DNA from: Kordiimonas pumila
GTDB taxonomy: Bacteria; Pseudomonadota; Alphaproteobacteria; Sphingomonadales; Kordiimonadaceae
Length of the DNA stretch: 64,000 bases
Direction: 5' to 3'
Assembly: GCF_015240255.1 (NCBI RefSeq)
Contig: NZ_CP061205.1
Span: 2,129,501 to 2,193,500 of the forward strand
Part shown: piece after piece, positions 1 to 7,924 of the stretch
How positions within the stretch are numbered: position 1 is the first letter of the stretch
Layout: every line of letters begins with the position of its first letter
Program-made: the position numbers and the translations under genes
Notes under the pieces: model-generated
What the model was told of the DNA's origin: nothing
What the model saw: only the letters and a program-made list of their open reading frames with translations
Database searches by the model: none

Positions 1-648
1 CATTTGGCACCTGTTGGTCTGATCGGCCTTTCTGTGATTGTTTTAACAACAGCATTCACGGGTATTACAGAAGAACACCAGATTGGTCACGCTTTTGAAG
101 AGGCATTGCCTTTCACCGCACTTCTTGTGGTGTTTTTTGCTGTTGTAGGCGTTATCAATGACTTGGCTTTGTTCAAGCCAATCATTGATTTTGTTCTCAG
201 CCTTGAAGGCCATAACCAGATTACTGCCTTCTATGTTGCGAATGGTGTGTTATCCGCTATTTCAGATAATGTTTTTGTGGCAACCGTTTATATTAGCGAA
301 GTAGCAAAAGCACTTATCGCCGGTGTTGAGAATGGCGGCATTGACCGGGATACGTTTGATTTGATGGCTGTTGCTATTAATACCGGAACAAATATTCCGT
401 CGGTTGCAACACCTAATGGTCAGGCTGCATTCCTATTTTTACTGACATCAGCGTTAGCGCCCCTTATTCGCCTTAGCTATATGCGTATGGTGGTTATGGC
501 GCTGCCCTACACGATAGCAATGTCTATTGTAGGCTACATAGCTGTTGCTGTTTGGCTCGTGCCTGTTACCCAGCATATGTACGATACTGGGTTGATTACA
601 CACCACTCCCAGAAGGATATCAGTGATATCATGGGGCCAAGCCATTAA
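1..648 (+). CDS. nhaB: Na+/H+ antiporter NhaB, C-terminal part (cut by window edge)
   Basis: The reading frame is already open at base 1 and ends at TAA 646-648, so only about 215 C-terminal residues are visible; NhaB is usually 500 residues or more. The protein is a multi-pass inner-membrane antiporter that exports Na+ in exchange for protons. What is visible is a run of hydrophobic segments and the polar stretches [12 protein letters not shown] and [19 protein letters not shown], which resemble the conserved ion-transport core of NhaB. The short hydrophilic tail ends just before a strong intrinsic terminator, so the gene is the last of its transcript. The family call rests on these motifs and is fairly secure. 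The start lies outside the window. Confidence 0.88.
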   Translation, partial: HLAPVGLIGLSVIVLTTAFTGITEEHQIGHAFEEALPFTALLVVFFAVVGVINDLALFKPIIDFVLSLEGHNQITAFYVANGVLSAISDNVFVATVYISEVAKALIAGVENGGIDRDTFDLMAVAINTGTNIPSVATPNGQAAFLFLLTSALAPLIRLSYMRMVVMALPYTIAMSIVGYIAVAVWLVPVTQHMYDTGLITHHSQKDISDIMGPSH

Positions 649-682
649 AAAACTCCCCCTAAACAAAGGGTTGGACAATAGG

Positions 683-718
683 CACCCGCAACGAAAATAG
701 TTGCGGGTGTTTCTTTTT
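683..718 (+). terminator. Intrinsic terminator after nhaB
   Basis: A ten-base-pair perfect stem (683-692 with 700-709) has a seven-base loop and is followed by a T-rich run (TTTCTTTTT). It lies 35 bases after the nhaB stop. Confidence 0.88.
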
Positions 719-770
719 GGTATTAGCATCGCTTTGTTAACGACTGTTAATGTGTAAAAGGGGGTATGGT

Positions 771-1322
771 ATGGACAGCAATTCGTTTGCTAGTCCGGAA
801 GCTAGCACCGAAGAACTGGGTGATATGCTTACCGGAAAGGTGAAGTGGTTTGATGCTGTCAAGGGGTACGGCTTTATTGTACCAGACGATGGCGACGGAG
901 ACGTTCTGCTGCATTTTTCAGTGCTACGTGAGATAGGCAGGCGGTCAGTCCCTGAAGGTACAACGGTTGTTTGTAATGCAGTTGGTCGTGACCGGGGCAG
1001 GCAGGCTACACGGGTACAATCCCTTGATCTTTCTACGGCAGTAGCACCTGAAGATATCGGCCGGTCTTCTTTCTCACATCCAGGTATGGATGTTGAGGTG
1101 TCGAGTGATTTTGAAGATGTTCAGGTTAAATGGTTTAACCGAACCAAAGGGTATGGCTTTGTGTCCCGAGGTGAGGGAATGCAAGATATCTTTGTTCACA
1201 TAGAGACCTTAAGGCGAGCGGGTCTTACTGATCTTGAGCCGTCTCAGCATGTGCGTGTACGCATTGGAACGGGCGAACGTGGCCCACTTGTTGCGCAGAT
1301 AGCACTGCCTGGCGACGCTTAA
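771..1322 (+). CDS. Two-domain cold-shock protein
   Basis: 183-residue cytoplasmic protein with two cold-shock domains, likely to bind single-stranded RNA or DNA as a chaperone. The first CSD covers about residues 20-85 ([17 protein letters not shown], then LLHFSVL) and the second about 115-180 ([17 protein letters not shown], then IFVHIETL). Both keep the aromatic RNP-like patches KGYGFI/V and HF/HI. Double-CSD proteins of this size are common in alphaproteobacteria. I chose ATG 771 because AAGGGGG sits about seven bases upstream; an in-frame ATG at 750 has no such site. DUF192 follows after 3 bases, so the two are probably co-transcribed. The N-terminal 20 residues are Ser/Glu-rich and look disordered. 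Confidence 0.9.
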   Translation: MDSNSFASPEASTEELGDMLTGKVKWFDAVKGYGFIVPDDGDGDVLLHFSVLREIGRRSVPEGTTVVCNAVGRDRGRQATRVQSLDLSTAVAPEDIGRSSFSHPGMDVEVSSDFEDVQVKWFNRTKGYGFVSRGEGMQDIFVHIETLRRAGLTDLEPSQHVRVRIGTGERGPLVAQIALPGDA

Positions 1323-1325
1323 AGT

Positions 1326-1817
1326 ATGCGAACTATAATTTTTCATAAGATTGCAGTAATAGCGCTGCTGATTTGGGCTGGCTCCTCTTCTGCTGCGGCG
1401 CTCTCGGAGAGTGCAAGTTCGCTGACAATTGAAACAGCTAATCAGCATGAAGTGCATCACTTTACTGTTGAGCTTGCACTTTCGAATAGCCAACGCATAC
1501 AAGGATTGATGTATCGAACCGAGTTAGGCTCTGATCAGGGCATGCTTTTTATTTTCCCTGATACAGACATGCGTAGTTTCTGGATGCGTAATACTTTGAT
1601 TCCTCTTGATATTATTTTTCTGAAATCGGATGGCACTATTATCAATATTATTGAAAATGCTGAGCCAGAGACAGAAACGCCACGGCGATCGGAAGCACCA
1701 GCAAAAGCGGTTCTTGAAATTGCAGGGGGGCACTCTGCTAAACTTGGGCTGTCTGCAGGCGATATTGTGCGGCATGTGTTGCTTGGTAACCTTATTAAGG
1801 GTAAGGACAGCCAGTGA
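1326..1817 (+). CDS. DUF192 family exported protein
   Basis: 163-residue protein with an N-terminal signal peptide (about residues 1-26, hydrophobic core then SSAAALS), so probably periplasmic. The rest matches DUF192: the segment QGLMYRTELGSDQGMLFIF, then FWMRNTLIPLDIIFL, then an Ala/Gly-rich VLEIAGGHSAKLGL segment. The molecular function of the family is unsettled and I assign none. It starts three bases after the cold-shock gene, and its stop overlaps the GTG start of the thioesterase gene (GTGA), which implies translational coupling in a three-gene operon. Confidence 0.9.
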   Translation: MRTIIFHKIAVIALLIWAGSSSAAALSESASSLTIETANQHEVHHFTVELALSNSQRIQGLMYRTELGSDQGMLFIFPDTDMRSFWMRNTLIPLDIIFLKSDGTIINIIENAEPETETPRRSEAPAKAVLEIAGGHSAKLGLSAGDIVRHVLLGNLIKGKDSQ

Positions 1818-2257
1818 CGGCACGTAGGGCTACACCAGCAATGATAGTAGAGGCTAATCCACCTGCTGGCTTTGAGCCGATTCTGTCAAACTCTGAGTTT
1901 GGATGGTTAAATGGCCCAATGTTTGAAAAAAGCGATGAAGCTGGTTGGCGTCGAGGATTCCGAGTAACCCAAAAACATGCCAATGTTGGGGGTAATTGTC
2001 ATGGTGGTATGATCATGACGTTTGCGGACATTGTTGCATCCCGGGCTGTTATGGATGTTGGCGACCCTCCTTTTGTAACAGTGCGTCTGGTGACTGATTT
2101 TGTGCATGCTGCTTTTATTGGTGACTGGCTAGAGGGCGAAGCTCGAGCGGAAATGTGCGACGAGGGACTCGTCGCCATTCAGGGAATGGTGCGCTGCGAA
2201 GGCCGTGAAATTGCCTCGATAAGTGGCTTATTTAAGCTCATGCGTAAAAGAGCCTAA
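1814..2257 (+). CDS. PaaI-type hotdog thioesterase
   Basis: 147-residue single-hotdog-domain protein, probably an acyl-CoA thioesterase of the PaaI/4HBT superfamily. The signature NCHGGMIMTFAD (about residues 60-71) matches the active-site helix of this family. Substrate is unknown. The GTG start at 1814 overlaps the DUF192 stop; an in-frame ATG at 1841 is a possible alternative. Last gene of the small operon; tRNA-Pro follows after its own promoter. Confidence 0.82.
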   Translation: MTARRATPAMIVEANPPAGFEPILSNSEFGWLNGPMFEKSDEAGWRRGFRVTQKHANVGGNCHGGMIMTFADIVASRAVMDVGDPPFVTVRLVTDFVHAAFIGDWLEGEARAEMCDEGLVAIQGMVRCEGREIASISGLFKLMRKRA

Positions 2258-2340
2258 AATAAAAGGGTTTGCGGGTTTGTTGTTGAGCCTTCGTTTTAGA
2301 GCGGTTTAAAACTTTTTTGCGCTTTTATGTCATTTTTCTC

Positions 2341-2369
2341 TTGCGTCAGAGAGGCCCTATAACTATATC
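2341..2369 (+). promoter_or_regulatory. Sigma-70-type promoter of tRNA-Pro
   Basis: TTGCGT at 2341-2346 and TATATC at 2364-2369 are separated by 17 bases. The tRNA begins 11 bases after the -10 box, the expected short leader for a stable-RNA promoter. TATAAC at 2358-2363 is an overlapping alternative -10. Confidence 0.55.
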
Positions 2370-2380
2370 GATCAGCGCGT

Positions 2381-2457
2381 CGGGGAGTGGCGCAGCCTGG
2401 TAGCGCACCTGTTTTGGGTACAGGGGGTCGCAAGTTCGAATCTTGTCTCCCCGACCA
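2381..2457 (+). tRNA. tRNA-Pro(TGG)
   Basis: Full cloverleaf: acceptor stem CGGGGAG/CTCCCCG, D arm GCGC/GCGC, anticodon stem CCTGT/ACAGG with TGG at 2415-2417, and a T arm with TTCGAAT. The 3' CCA is encoded. Confidence 0.97.
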
Positions 2458-2629
2458 TGATTCAAAAACAGAGATGACTAATCGTTTCATCCTGTTTTAT
2501 TTTGGCCCCTGTTTGCTACCCAAGTTTTCAGAATATTTTCTTTTAATATTGAACACTCTTTAAAAAGATGATTTCTGACTTTTCTTTGTGTGCAACCTGC
2601 TATAGGGTGCCGCTCGTTCCATATAAGAA

Positions 2630-2706
2630 GGCCCCGTAGCTCAACTGGATAGAGCACCTGACTTCTAATCAGACGGTTGCAGGTTCGAGTCCTGCCGGGG
2701 TCACCA
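2630..2706 (+). tRNA. tRNA-Arg(TCT)
   Basis: Cloverleaf with acceptor GGCCCCG/CGGGGTC (one G-T pair), D arm GCTC/GAGC, anticodon TCT at 2664-2666, T stem GCAGG/CCTGC with TTCGAGT, and encoded CCA. The top pair of the anticodon stem is a C-A mismatch, which tRNAs tolerate. It reads the rare Arg codons AGA/AGG. Confidence 0.97.
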
Positions 2707-2846
2707 CCTAGTTATATTTTATATTTATATTCATCCGGTATTAACTTGTTGTTTGCAAGAATAGGCGGTTATGATTTGTGCTGGCTATATGGTGCAAATG
2801 TCATACATTTATTAGTAAGTGGCAATAACCAACGGAATACATCCTT

Positions 2847-4787
2847 ATGCTGACAACAGGGTATGAACAAACTGTACAAACGGTATCTTACGGTCCAACA
2901 GGCAACGATGACGTTGATGCCTTGCTATATGGCCGGTCTTATGCCCCAGATGAGGATGGTCACTACACCCTGAGTTTTAGCTTCCCTTCAGCAGATAGCT
3001 TATATTCATCGTCGCCCATAAGGGGGTACGGTGAAAGTGATGCAGAACCCTATTATAACCTAACGGGTGTTTCTGCCTATACCCAAAGCTTGTTTGTCGG
3101 CATTACCGAGCAGATTGAAGCCTTTACCAACCTTGACCTCGTTGAAGTGGAAGATGAGGGGGAACTTGCTGGTACGATAAGGTTGGCATGGACAAGTGAG
3201 CCAGACGAGGAATCTGTTGCATGGGCTTATTTGCCTGGGAACAACTATGTTTCCAGTGATATCTGGCTTCAGGCCGACAATAGCGATGAAGACGACATTG
3301 ATTTTGCACACACCCTTTTGCATGAACTTGGTCATGCACTTGGCTTGAAGCACTCTTTTGAAGAAGATGGTGATTTTCCAGCTATTAGTAGCGAATATGA
3401 GGGTGTGGATTATACGGTAATGAGCTATGATGTCTCCGGGCGTTTTCCTGAGGCTCAATGGGCTGATTTGTGGCCGCAAACTTACATGTATTTTGACATA
3501 TTGGCCCTGCAGGCAGCCTACGGGGTTGATACGGTCACCACAGCCAGCGCCGACACTTATGACTTTAGCCTTTCAGAACGCTATTACATGACCGTGTGGG
3601 ACTATAGTGGGACGGATAGCTTCGGGGTAAGTAGTGGTTCAACCGATGTGTATTTGAACCTTACACCGGGTTCATGGAGCAATGTTGGGACTACCATAGA
3701 ATACTGGGATGGTTCAGGTTATTTCTACGATAGCCAGACTGTTTATATTGCAGATGATACCGTAATTGAACAGGCATACGGCGCGAGCGGCGATGATACT
3801 CTTCAGGGTAATGATGTAGCAAATTTACTCATTGGCAATGCTGGGGATGATATTCTTTCGGGTGGAGCAGGTGATGATGTTCTGCGCGGTAATGCTGGCG
3901 ATGATATTTCATATGGTGGGGCCGGGGATGATGCAGTATGGGCAGGAACCGGCGATGCTGGTGATGATTTTGGGTCGGGCGGCGCCGGGAATGACACACT
4001 CGGCGGTGGGGCAGGTGATGATTTCCTGATAGGTGGTGGTTTTGATGACGGCAATAGTGAGCATTATGCGGGTGCTTCATCGTCATCAACTGATGATGGC
4101 AGCGACGATATTTTTGGTGGTGACGGTAATGATACGCTGATTGGTGGTGGCTGGGATGACAGCGCCGTTAATGATAACGGCATATTTAATGCTGGTGAGG
4201 AAATAACTTCAGGCACAGGGCAGGATGCCATCTGGGCAGGTGCGGGTGATGATCTTGTATATGGTGCAGCGGGCAGTGATGCCCTTGGCGGTGGCTTGGG
4301 TAATGATACCCTTTACGCAGCAGGTGGTAACGATACTCTATACGGCGGTAAACAGGATGGACGAGATAGTGTAGACGGCGGTAGTGGGAATGATGAAATT
4401 TATACTGGTGCCGGTAATGATACAATTTCCGGTGGTTCCGGTAACGATAATCTATTCTCTGGTGCTGGTAACGACACTGTAGACGGTGGTAGTGGTAACG
4501 ATACCCTTTGGGGCGGTGGTGGCAACGACCGCTTCACGGGAGGAGCCGGGGCAGATACCTTTATCTTTGAGGCTGGTCACGGCGACGATATTATCACAGA
4601 CTTTAGTGAAGCTAGCGATATTTTGGATCTGTCATCAACGGTAACAGACTTTATCAATGCTGCAGATGTGCAGGCGGCGGCAACAAACAGCGGCAGTAAT
4701 GTGGTTATTGACCTTGGCGGCGGCGATAGCCTCACCCTTTATGGGTTTTCAGTAAGTGATCTGGACGGTATTACTTATGTTTTATGA
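2847..4787 (+). CDS. Serralysin-like RTX metalloprotease (M10-type), secreted
   Basis: 646-residue protein without a Sec signal peptide. The N-terminal half is a zinc protease: HELGHALGLKH at residues 159-169 is the metzincin HExxHxxGxxH site, and MSY at 192-194 is the Met-turn with the Tyr ligand typical of serralysins. About residues 315-570 are calcium-binding RTX nonapeptides (GGxGxDxL type, many variants of GNAGDD and GGSGND). The last ~80 residues (ADTFIFEAGHGDDIITDF onward, ending DGITYVL) look like the uncleaved type I secretion signal. It should leave the cell through an ABC/MFP/TolC exporter and digest extracellular protein; no exporter or inhibitor gene is adjacent. tolC lies 20 kb away. 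The Shine-Dalgarno is weak, so the start is less certain than the family. Confidence 0.92.
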   Translation: MLTTGYEQTVQTVSYGPTGNDDVDALLYGRSYAPDEDGHYTLSFSFPSADSLYSSSPIRGYGESDAEPYYNLTGVSAYTQSLFVGITEQIEAFTNLDLVEVEDEGELAGTIRLAWTSEPDEESVAWAYLPGNNYVSSDIWLQADNSDEDDIDFAHTLLHELGHALGLKHSFEEDGDFPAISSEYEGVDYTVMSYDVSGRFPEAQWADLWPQTYMYFDILALQAAYGVDTVTTASADTYDFSLSERYYMTVWDYSGTDSFGVSSGSTDVYLNLTPGSWSNVGTTIEYWDGSGYFYDSQTVYIADDTVIEQAYGASGDDTLQGNDVANLLIGNAGDDILSGGAGDDVLRGNAGDDISYGGAGDDAVWAGTGDAGDDFGSGGAGNDTLGGGAGDDFLIGGGFDDGNSEHYAGASSSSTDDGSDDIFGGDGNDTLIGGGWDDSAVNDNGIFNAGEEITSGTGQDAIWAGAGDDLVYGAAGSDALGGGLGNDTLYAAGGNDTLYGGKQDGRDSVDGGSGNDEIYTGAGNDTISGGSGNDNLFSGAGNDTVDGGSGNDTLWGGGGNDRFTGGAGADTFIFEAGHGDDIITDFSEASDILDLSSTVTDFINAADVQAAATNSGSNVVIDLGGGDSLTLYGFSVSDLDGITYVL

Positions 4788-4816
4788 TTGAGTATAATAA
4801 TATCAAAGCCTTGAAA

Positions 4817-4841
4817 AGCCTCAGTTTACTGGGGCTTTTTT
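4817..4841 (+). terminator. Intrinsic terminator after the RTX protease
   Basis: A nine-pair stem AGCCTCAGT/ACTGGGGCT with a very short loop is followed by six T residues, 30 bases after the protease stop. Confidence 0.8.
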
Positions 4842-4954
4842 GTGCCTACATGATAAATTAATCTTACTTACACACAACTGTAACACTTTGAGCGTCTTTG
4901 AGGGCCATCGCAGCGAATGCGGTGAACGAAAAATCATACGCTCAGAGAGACATC

Positions 4955-7858
4955 ATGCCCTTATATAAATTTACAAAATCATTACGTCGATCCATTCTGG
5001 CAACAGCTAGTACGGGCGCTATTCTTTTAACTGGTGCTGCAAATGCAGCAGACCTATCTGGTCGTGTATCAGATACGGCGGATTCGTTAGCGCTGGAAGG
5101 TGCTCTGGTGCGCATTCAGGAGTTGAACCGTCGCACATCAACCGCAGCAGACGGTAGCTTCTATTTTAGTGGCATTCCGGCTGGCGATTACACTGTTATT
5201 ATCAACTATATTGGTTCAGACCCAATTACGCGCACAGTTACAGTGACAGAAGCCGGCGCAAGGCTTGATGTTGCATACGGCGCGCACGCAGATGTTGATG
5301 AAATTATTGTCGTGAAAGGTCTTCGTGGATCACTAAATAGCTCGCTGTCAAAACAGCGCGCAGCAGACAATGTTTCGAACTTTTTGTCGGCTGACTCTGC
5401 AGGTAACTTCCCAGACCAAAACGTATCAGAGGCTGTACGCCGAATTGTTGGCCTTTCAGTAGAGAATGACCAAGGCGAAGGTCGCTATGTTGTTATTCGG
5501 GGCCTTGACCCGAACCTTAGCAGCTCATCTGTTGGCGGTGTGCGCTTGCCATCACCTGAGGGCGGCGACCGTAAAGTGGCTCTTGATGTAATACCTTCAG
5601 AGCTTTTGGAAACCGTAGAAGTTACCAAATCATTGACGCCAGATATGGATGCCGATGCCATTGGTGGTAACGTAGATATTAAAACCCTTTCTGGTTTTGA
5701 CCGTGATGGGCTTTTTGTAAAAGCAAAAATTGAGGGCGGCTATAACAGGCAGCAGGAAGAGTGGAGCCCCAAAGTAGGCCTCACTATTGCGAACAAGTTT
5801 AGTGACAAGTTTGCTGTTGCGGGTTCTATTAGTTACTATGACCGTAAATTTGGTACCGATAATAAAGAAATTGATGGCGGTTGGATTGACGAAGATGATG
5901 AAGATCAGGAAATCAATGGCCTGATCCCTGAAGAGTTGGAACTGCGTGATTATGTTGTGGAGCGTAAGCGTTTTGGGGCTGCTTTAAACCTTGATTACCG
6001 CCCATCAGATAGTACGGATCTTTATCTGCGTACACTTTATTCCGATTTTAAAGATTCAGAGCTTCGTAACCGTATGGAGATGAAGTTTGATGAAGGCGAG
6101 TTTGACCTTGATCGTTCGGATGTTGATGGTGGTTACGTATATGTTGATGGTATCGAAGCCGACCGCGACCTGAAAGATCGTATAGAGACACAGAAAATAC
6201 TTTCTATTTCTGGTGGCGGCGAAACTCGGTTTGATAGCTTCACAGCAACATATTCTATCAGCTATGCAAAAGCACAAGAAGCTGAGCCTGACAGGTTAGA
6301 TACTTCTTTCGCGGGAGAAGACTTCAATAGTGGTGTTGATTTCACGAACCTGTTGTTCCCCCGTTCAATATTCAAAAATTCTGATGACTTGGCTGCTTTG
6401 CAAGACCTGTCAAACTATGAAGTCGATTCTTTTGAATATTCTGACAATATTACAGAAGATGAGCAGATCGCTTTCAAGCTGGATATTGCAAAGGATATGT
6501 ACTGGGGTGATAACCCTGTTTTGATCAAGTGGGGTGCGAAGGCGCGTCTCCGCGATAAATTCCGTGATAATACCTTTTTGGCGTACGATGGTGATTTGGG
6601 TGATGTAACACTTAATGATTTCTCTACTGCGATTGACTACCCAATTGACCTTGCTCTTGGTAATGGTGGTATAGACGGCGTTGCTCTGCGCGACTATTAC
6701 GCGGCTAACCGGTCTTCTTTCGAGTTAAACGAACTGGACACACTTATAGGTTCCAAAGCTGTTGATTATGATGCTGAGGAAGATATTTATGCATCTTATA
6801 TCATGGGCCGCATAGACATGGGGGGACTACGGATTACTGGTGGTGTTCGCTATGAATATACAGACTTTAAAACAACCAGTAACTTTGTTCAGGTTGGCGA
6901 AGTGGTTGTTGTGGATGGTAACGGCGATCCGGTACTTGATGGTGACGGTGACCCGGAAACGGATGATATATCAAGTGTAACGGAAGTATCTGGCGCACAA
7001 GATTACAGTCACTGGCTACCAAGTTTGAACCTGCGCTATGAAGCAAGGGAAGATTTGGTTCTGCGGGCAGCATACTTCCGTTCGGTTGTTCGCCCTAATA
7101 TCGATGATGTTGTACCAACTGGCGAGATCGAGTTTGAAGAAGAACTGGACGGCGGTGAAATTGTACGCACAACCGAAGGCACTATCGGTAACGAAAATCT
7201 TGTACCGATGACAGCTCATAACTTTGATGTGAGTGTTGAATGGTATCCAAATAACGATGCGGTACTGTCTGTTGGGGCTTTTTATAAAGATATCAGTAAT
7301 TTTGTTATCGATCGCACGGTTGAGGATGTGACAGTAAACGGTGTGTTCTTTAACGAAGTTGTGCGCCCATATAACGGCGATAAAGCCACGATCAAAGGGA
7401 TAGAAGTTAACTATCAGCAAGCCCTTACATTCCTGCCGGGGCTTCTGAATGGTTTGATTGTCGGCGTGAACTATACTTACGTAGATAGCAATGCCACTGT
7501 TGATCTGGGTGACGAAATCCGTGAGATTGCGCTCCCTAAAACATCAAAACACGTTGCTAATCTTGTGCTAGGCTATGAAAAGGGCCCTATTACCCTTCGT
7601 GCAGCAATGACATACCGTGATGCATATCTTGATGAACTAAATGCAGCTGGTTTTGGTGATAGGTATGCCCTAAGCCATACACAGTGGGACTTCTCTGCTT
7701 CATACGACATTCTTGAAAACGTGAAGCTGTACGGTGAAGTTTCAAACGCAAATGATGAGCCGTTCCGCGCAGTACACCGTACTGAAGATGGTGATTATCT
7801 TATGCAGCATGAGCAGTATGACTGGACTGCTAACATGGGTGTGAAAGTTAAGTTCTAG
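4955..7858 (+). CDS. TonB-dependent outer-membrane receptor with N-terminal carboxypeptidase-regulatory-like domain
   Basis: 967-residue outer-membrane transporter. I start it at ATG 4955, after AGAGAGA and just ahead of a clean signal peptide (SLRRSILATASTGAIL, cleavage near ANAADL). About residues 32-110 form a CarboxypepD_reg-like beta domain (LSGRVSDT ... GSFYFSGIPAGDYTV). The plug follows, with FPDQNVSEAVRRIVGLSVE, YVVIRGLDPN and MDADAIGGNVDI, the hallmarks of the TonB-Xanth-Caul type of receptor. The remainder is a beta-barrel ending in Phe (VKVKF). Such receptors take up oligosaccharides, peptides or other large solutes; the substrate cannot be read from sequence. Its neighbours, a secreted protease and PepF, make peptides a reasonable guess. 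Confidence 0.92.
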   Translation: MPLYKFTKSLRRSILATASTGAILLTGAANAADLSGRVSDTADSLALEGALVRIQELNRRTSTAADGSFYFSGIPAGDYTVIINYIGSDPITRTVTVTEAGARLDVAYGAHADVDEIIVVKGLRGSLNSSLSKQRAADNVSNFLSADSAGNFPDQNVSEAVRRIVGLSVENDQGEGRYVVIRGLDPNLSSSSVGGVRLPSPEGGDRKVALDVIPSELLETVEVTKSLTPDMDADAIGGNVDIKTLSGFDRDGLFVKAKIEGGYNRQQEEWSPKVGLTIANKFSDKFAVAGSISYYDRKFGTDNKEIDGGWIDEDDEDQEINGLIPEELELRDYVVERKRFGAALNLDYRPSDSTDLYLRTLYSDFKDSELRNRMEMKFDEGEFDLDRSDVDGGYVYVDGIEADRDLKDRIETQKILSISGGGETRFDSFTATYSISYAKAQEAEPDRLDTSFAGEDFNSGVDFTNLLFPRSIFKNSDDLAALQDLSNYEVDSFEYSDNITEDEQIAFKLDIAKDMYWGDNPVLIKWGAKARLRDKFRDNTFLAYDGDLGDVTLNDFSTAIDYPIDLALGNGGIDGVALRDYYAANRSSFELNELDTLIGSKAVDYDAEEDIYASYIMGRIDMGGLRITGGVRYEYTDFKTTSNFVQVGEVVVVDGNGDPVLDGDGDPETDDISSVTEVSGAQDYSHWLPSLNLRYEAREDLVLRAAYFRSVVRPNIDDVVPTGEIEFEEELDGGEIVRTTEGTIGNENLVPMTAHNFDVSVEWYPNNDAVLSVGAFYKDISNFVIDRTVEDVTVNGVFFNEVVRPYNGDKATIKGIEVNYQQALTFLPGLLNGLIVGVNYTYVDSNATVDLGDEIREIALPKTSKHVANLVLGYEKGPITLRAAMTYRDAYLDELNAAGFGDRYALSHTQWDFSASYDILENVKLYGEVSNANDEPFRAVHRTEDGDYLMQHEQYDWTANMGVKVKF

Positions 7859-7880
7859 TATTGGACAATTACTGAAAAAG

Positions 7881-7906
7881 AAAGGCCGGGGTTTCCCGGC
7901 CTTTTG
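7881..7906. terminator. Intrinsic terminator between TonB receptor and pepF
   Basis: AAGGCCGGG / CCCGGCCTT stem with a GTTT loop, flanked by A-rich sequence on the left and TTTTGTTT on the right. It lies between two convergent genes and may serve both strands. Confidence 0.85.
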
Positions 7907-7924
7907 TTTACGTGGTTATTAAAC

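Noticed and set aside
454-729. 91-residue minus-strand frame over the nhaB end
   Set aside because: It overlaps the nhaB coding sequence and the terminator stem, with no protein features.
737-750. TTAA-N6-TTAA resembling a CtrA box before the cold-shock gene
   Set aside because: The CtrA consensus needs seven bases between the TTAA halves; here there are six, and TTAA is common in this AT-rich gap.
2296-2490. Minus-strand frame across tRNA-Pro (contains [18 protein letters not shown])
   Set aside because: This is the well-known spurious translation of the antisense of a tRNA-Pro gene, common in databases and not a protein.
3803-4425. Long frames on both strands inside the RTX region
   Set aside because: They are low-complexity shadows (His- or Pro-rich) of the repeated GGxGxD coding sequence, with no ribosome sites.
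3790-4560. Repetitive DNA resembling a repeat array
   Set aside because: Repeats are codon-based RTX nonapeptides in one open frame, with no constant repeat and no unique spacers, so not a CRISPR array.
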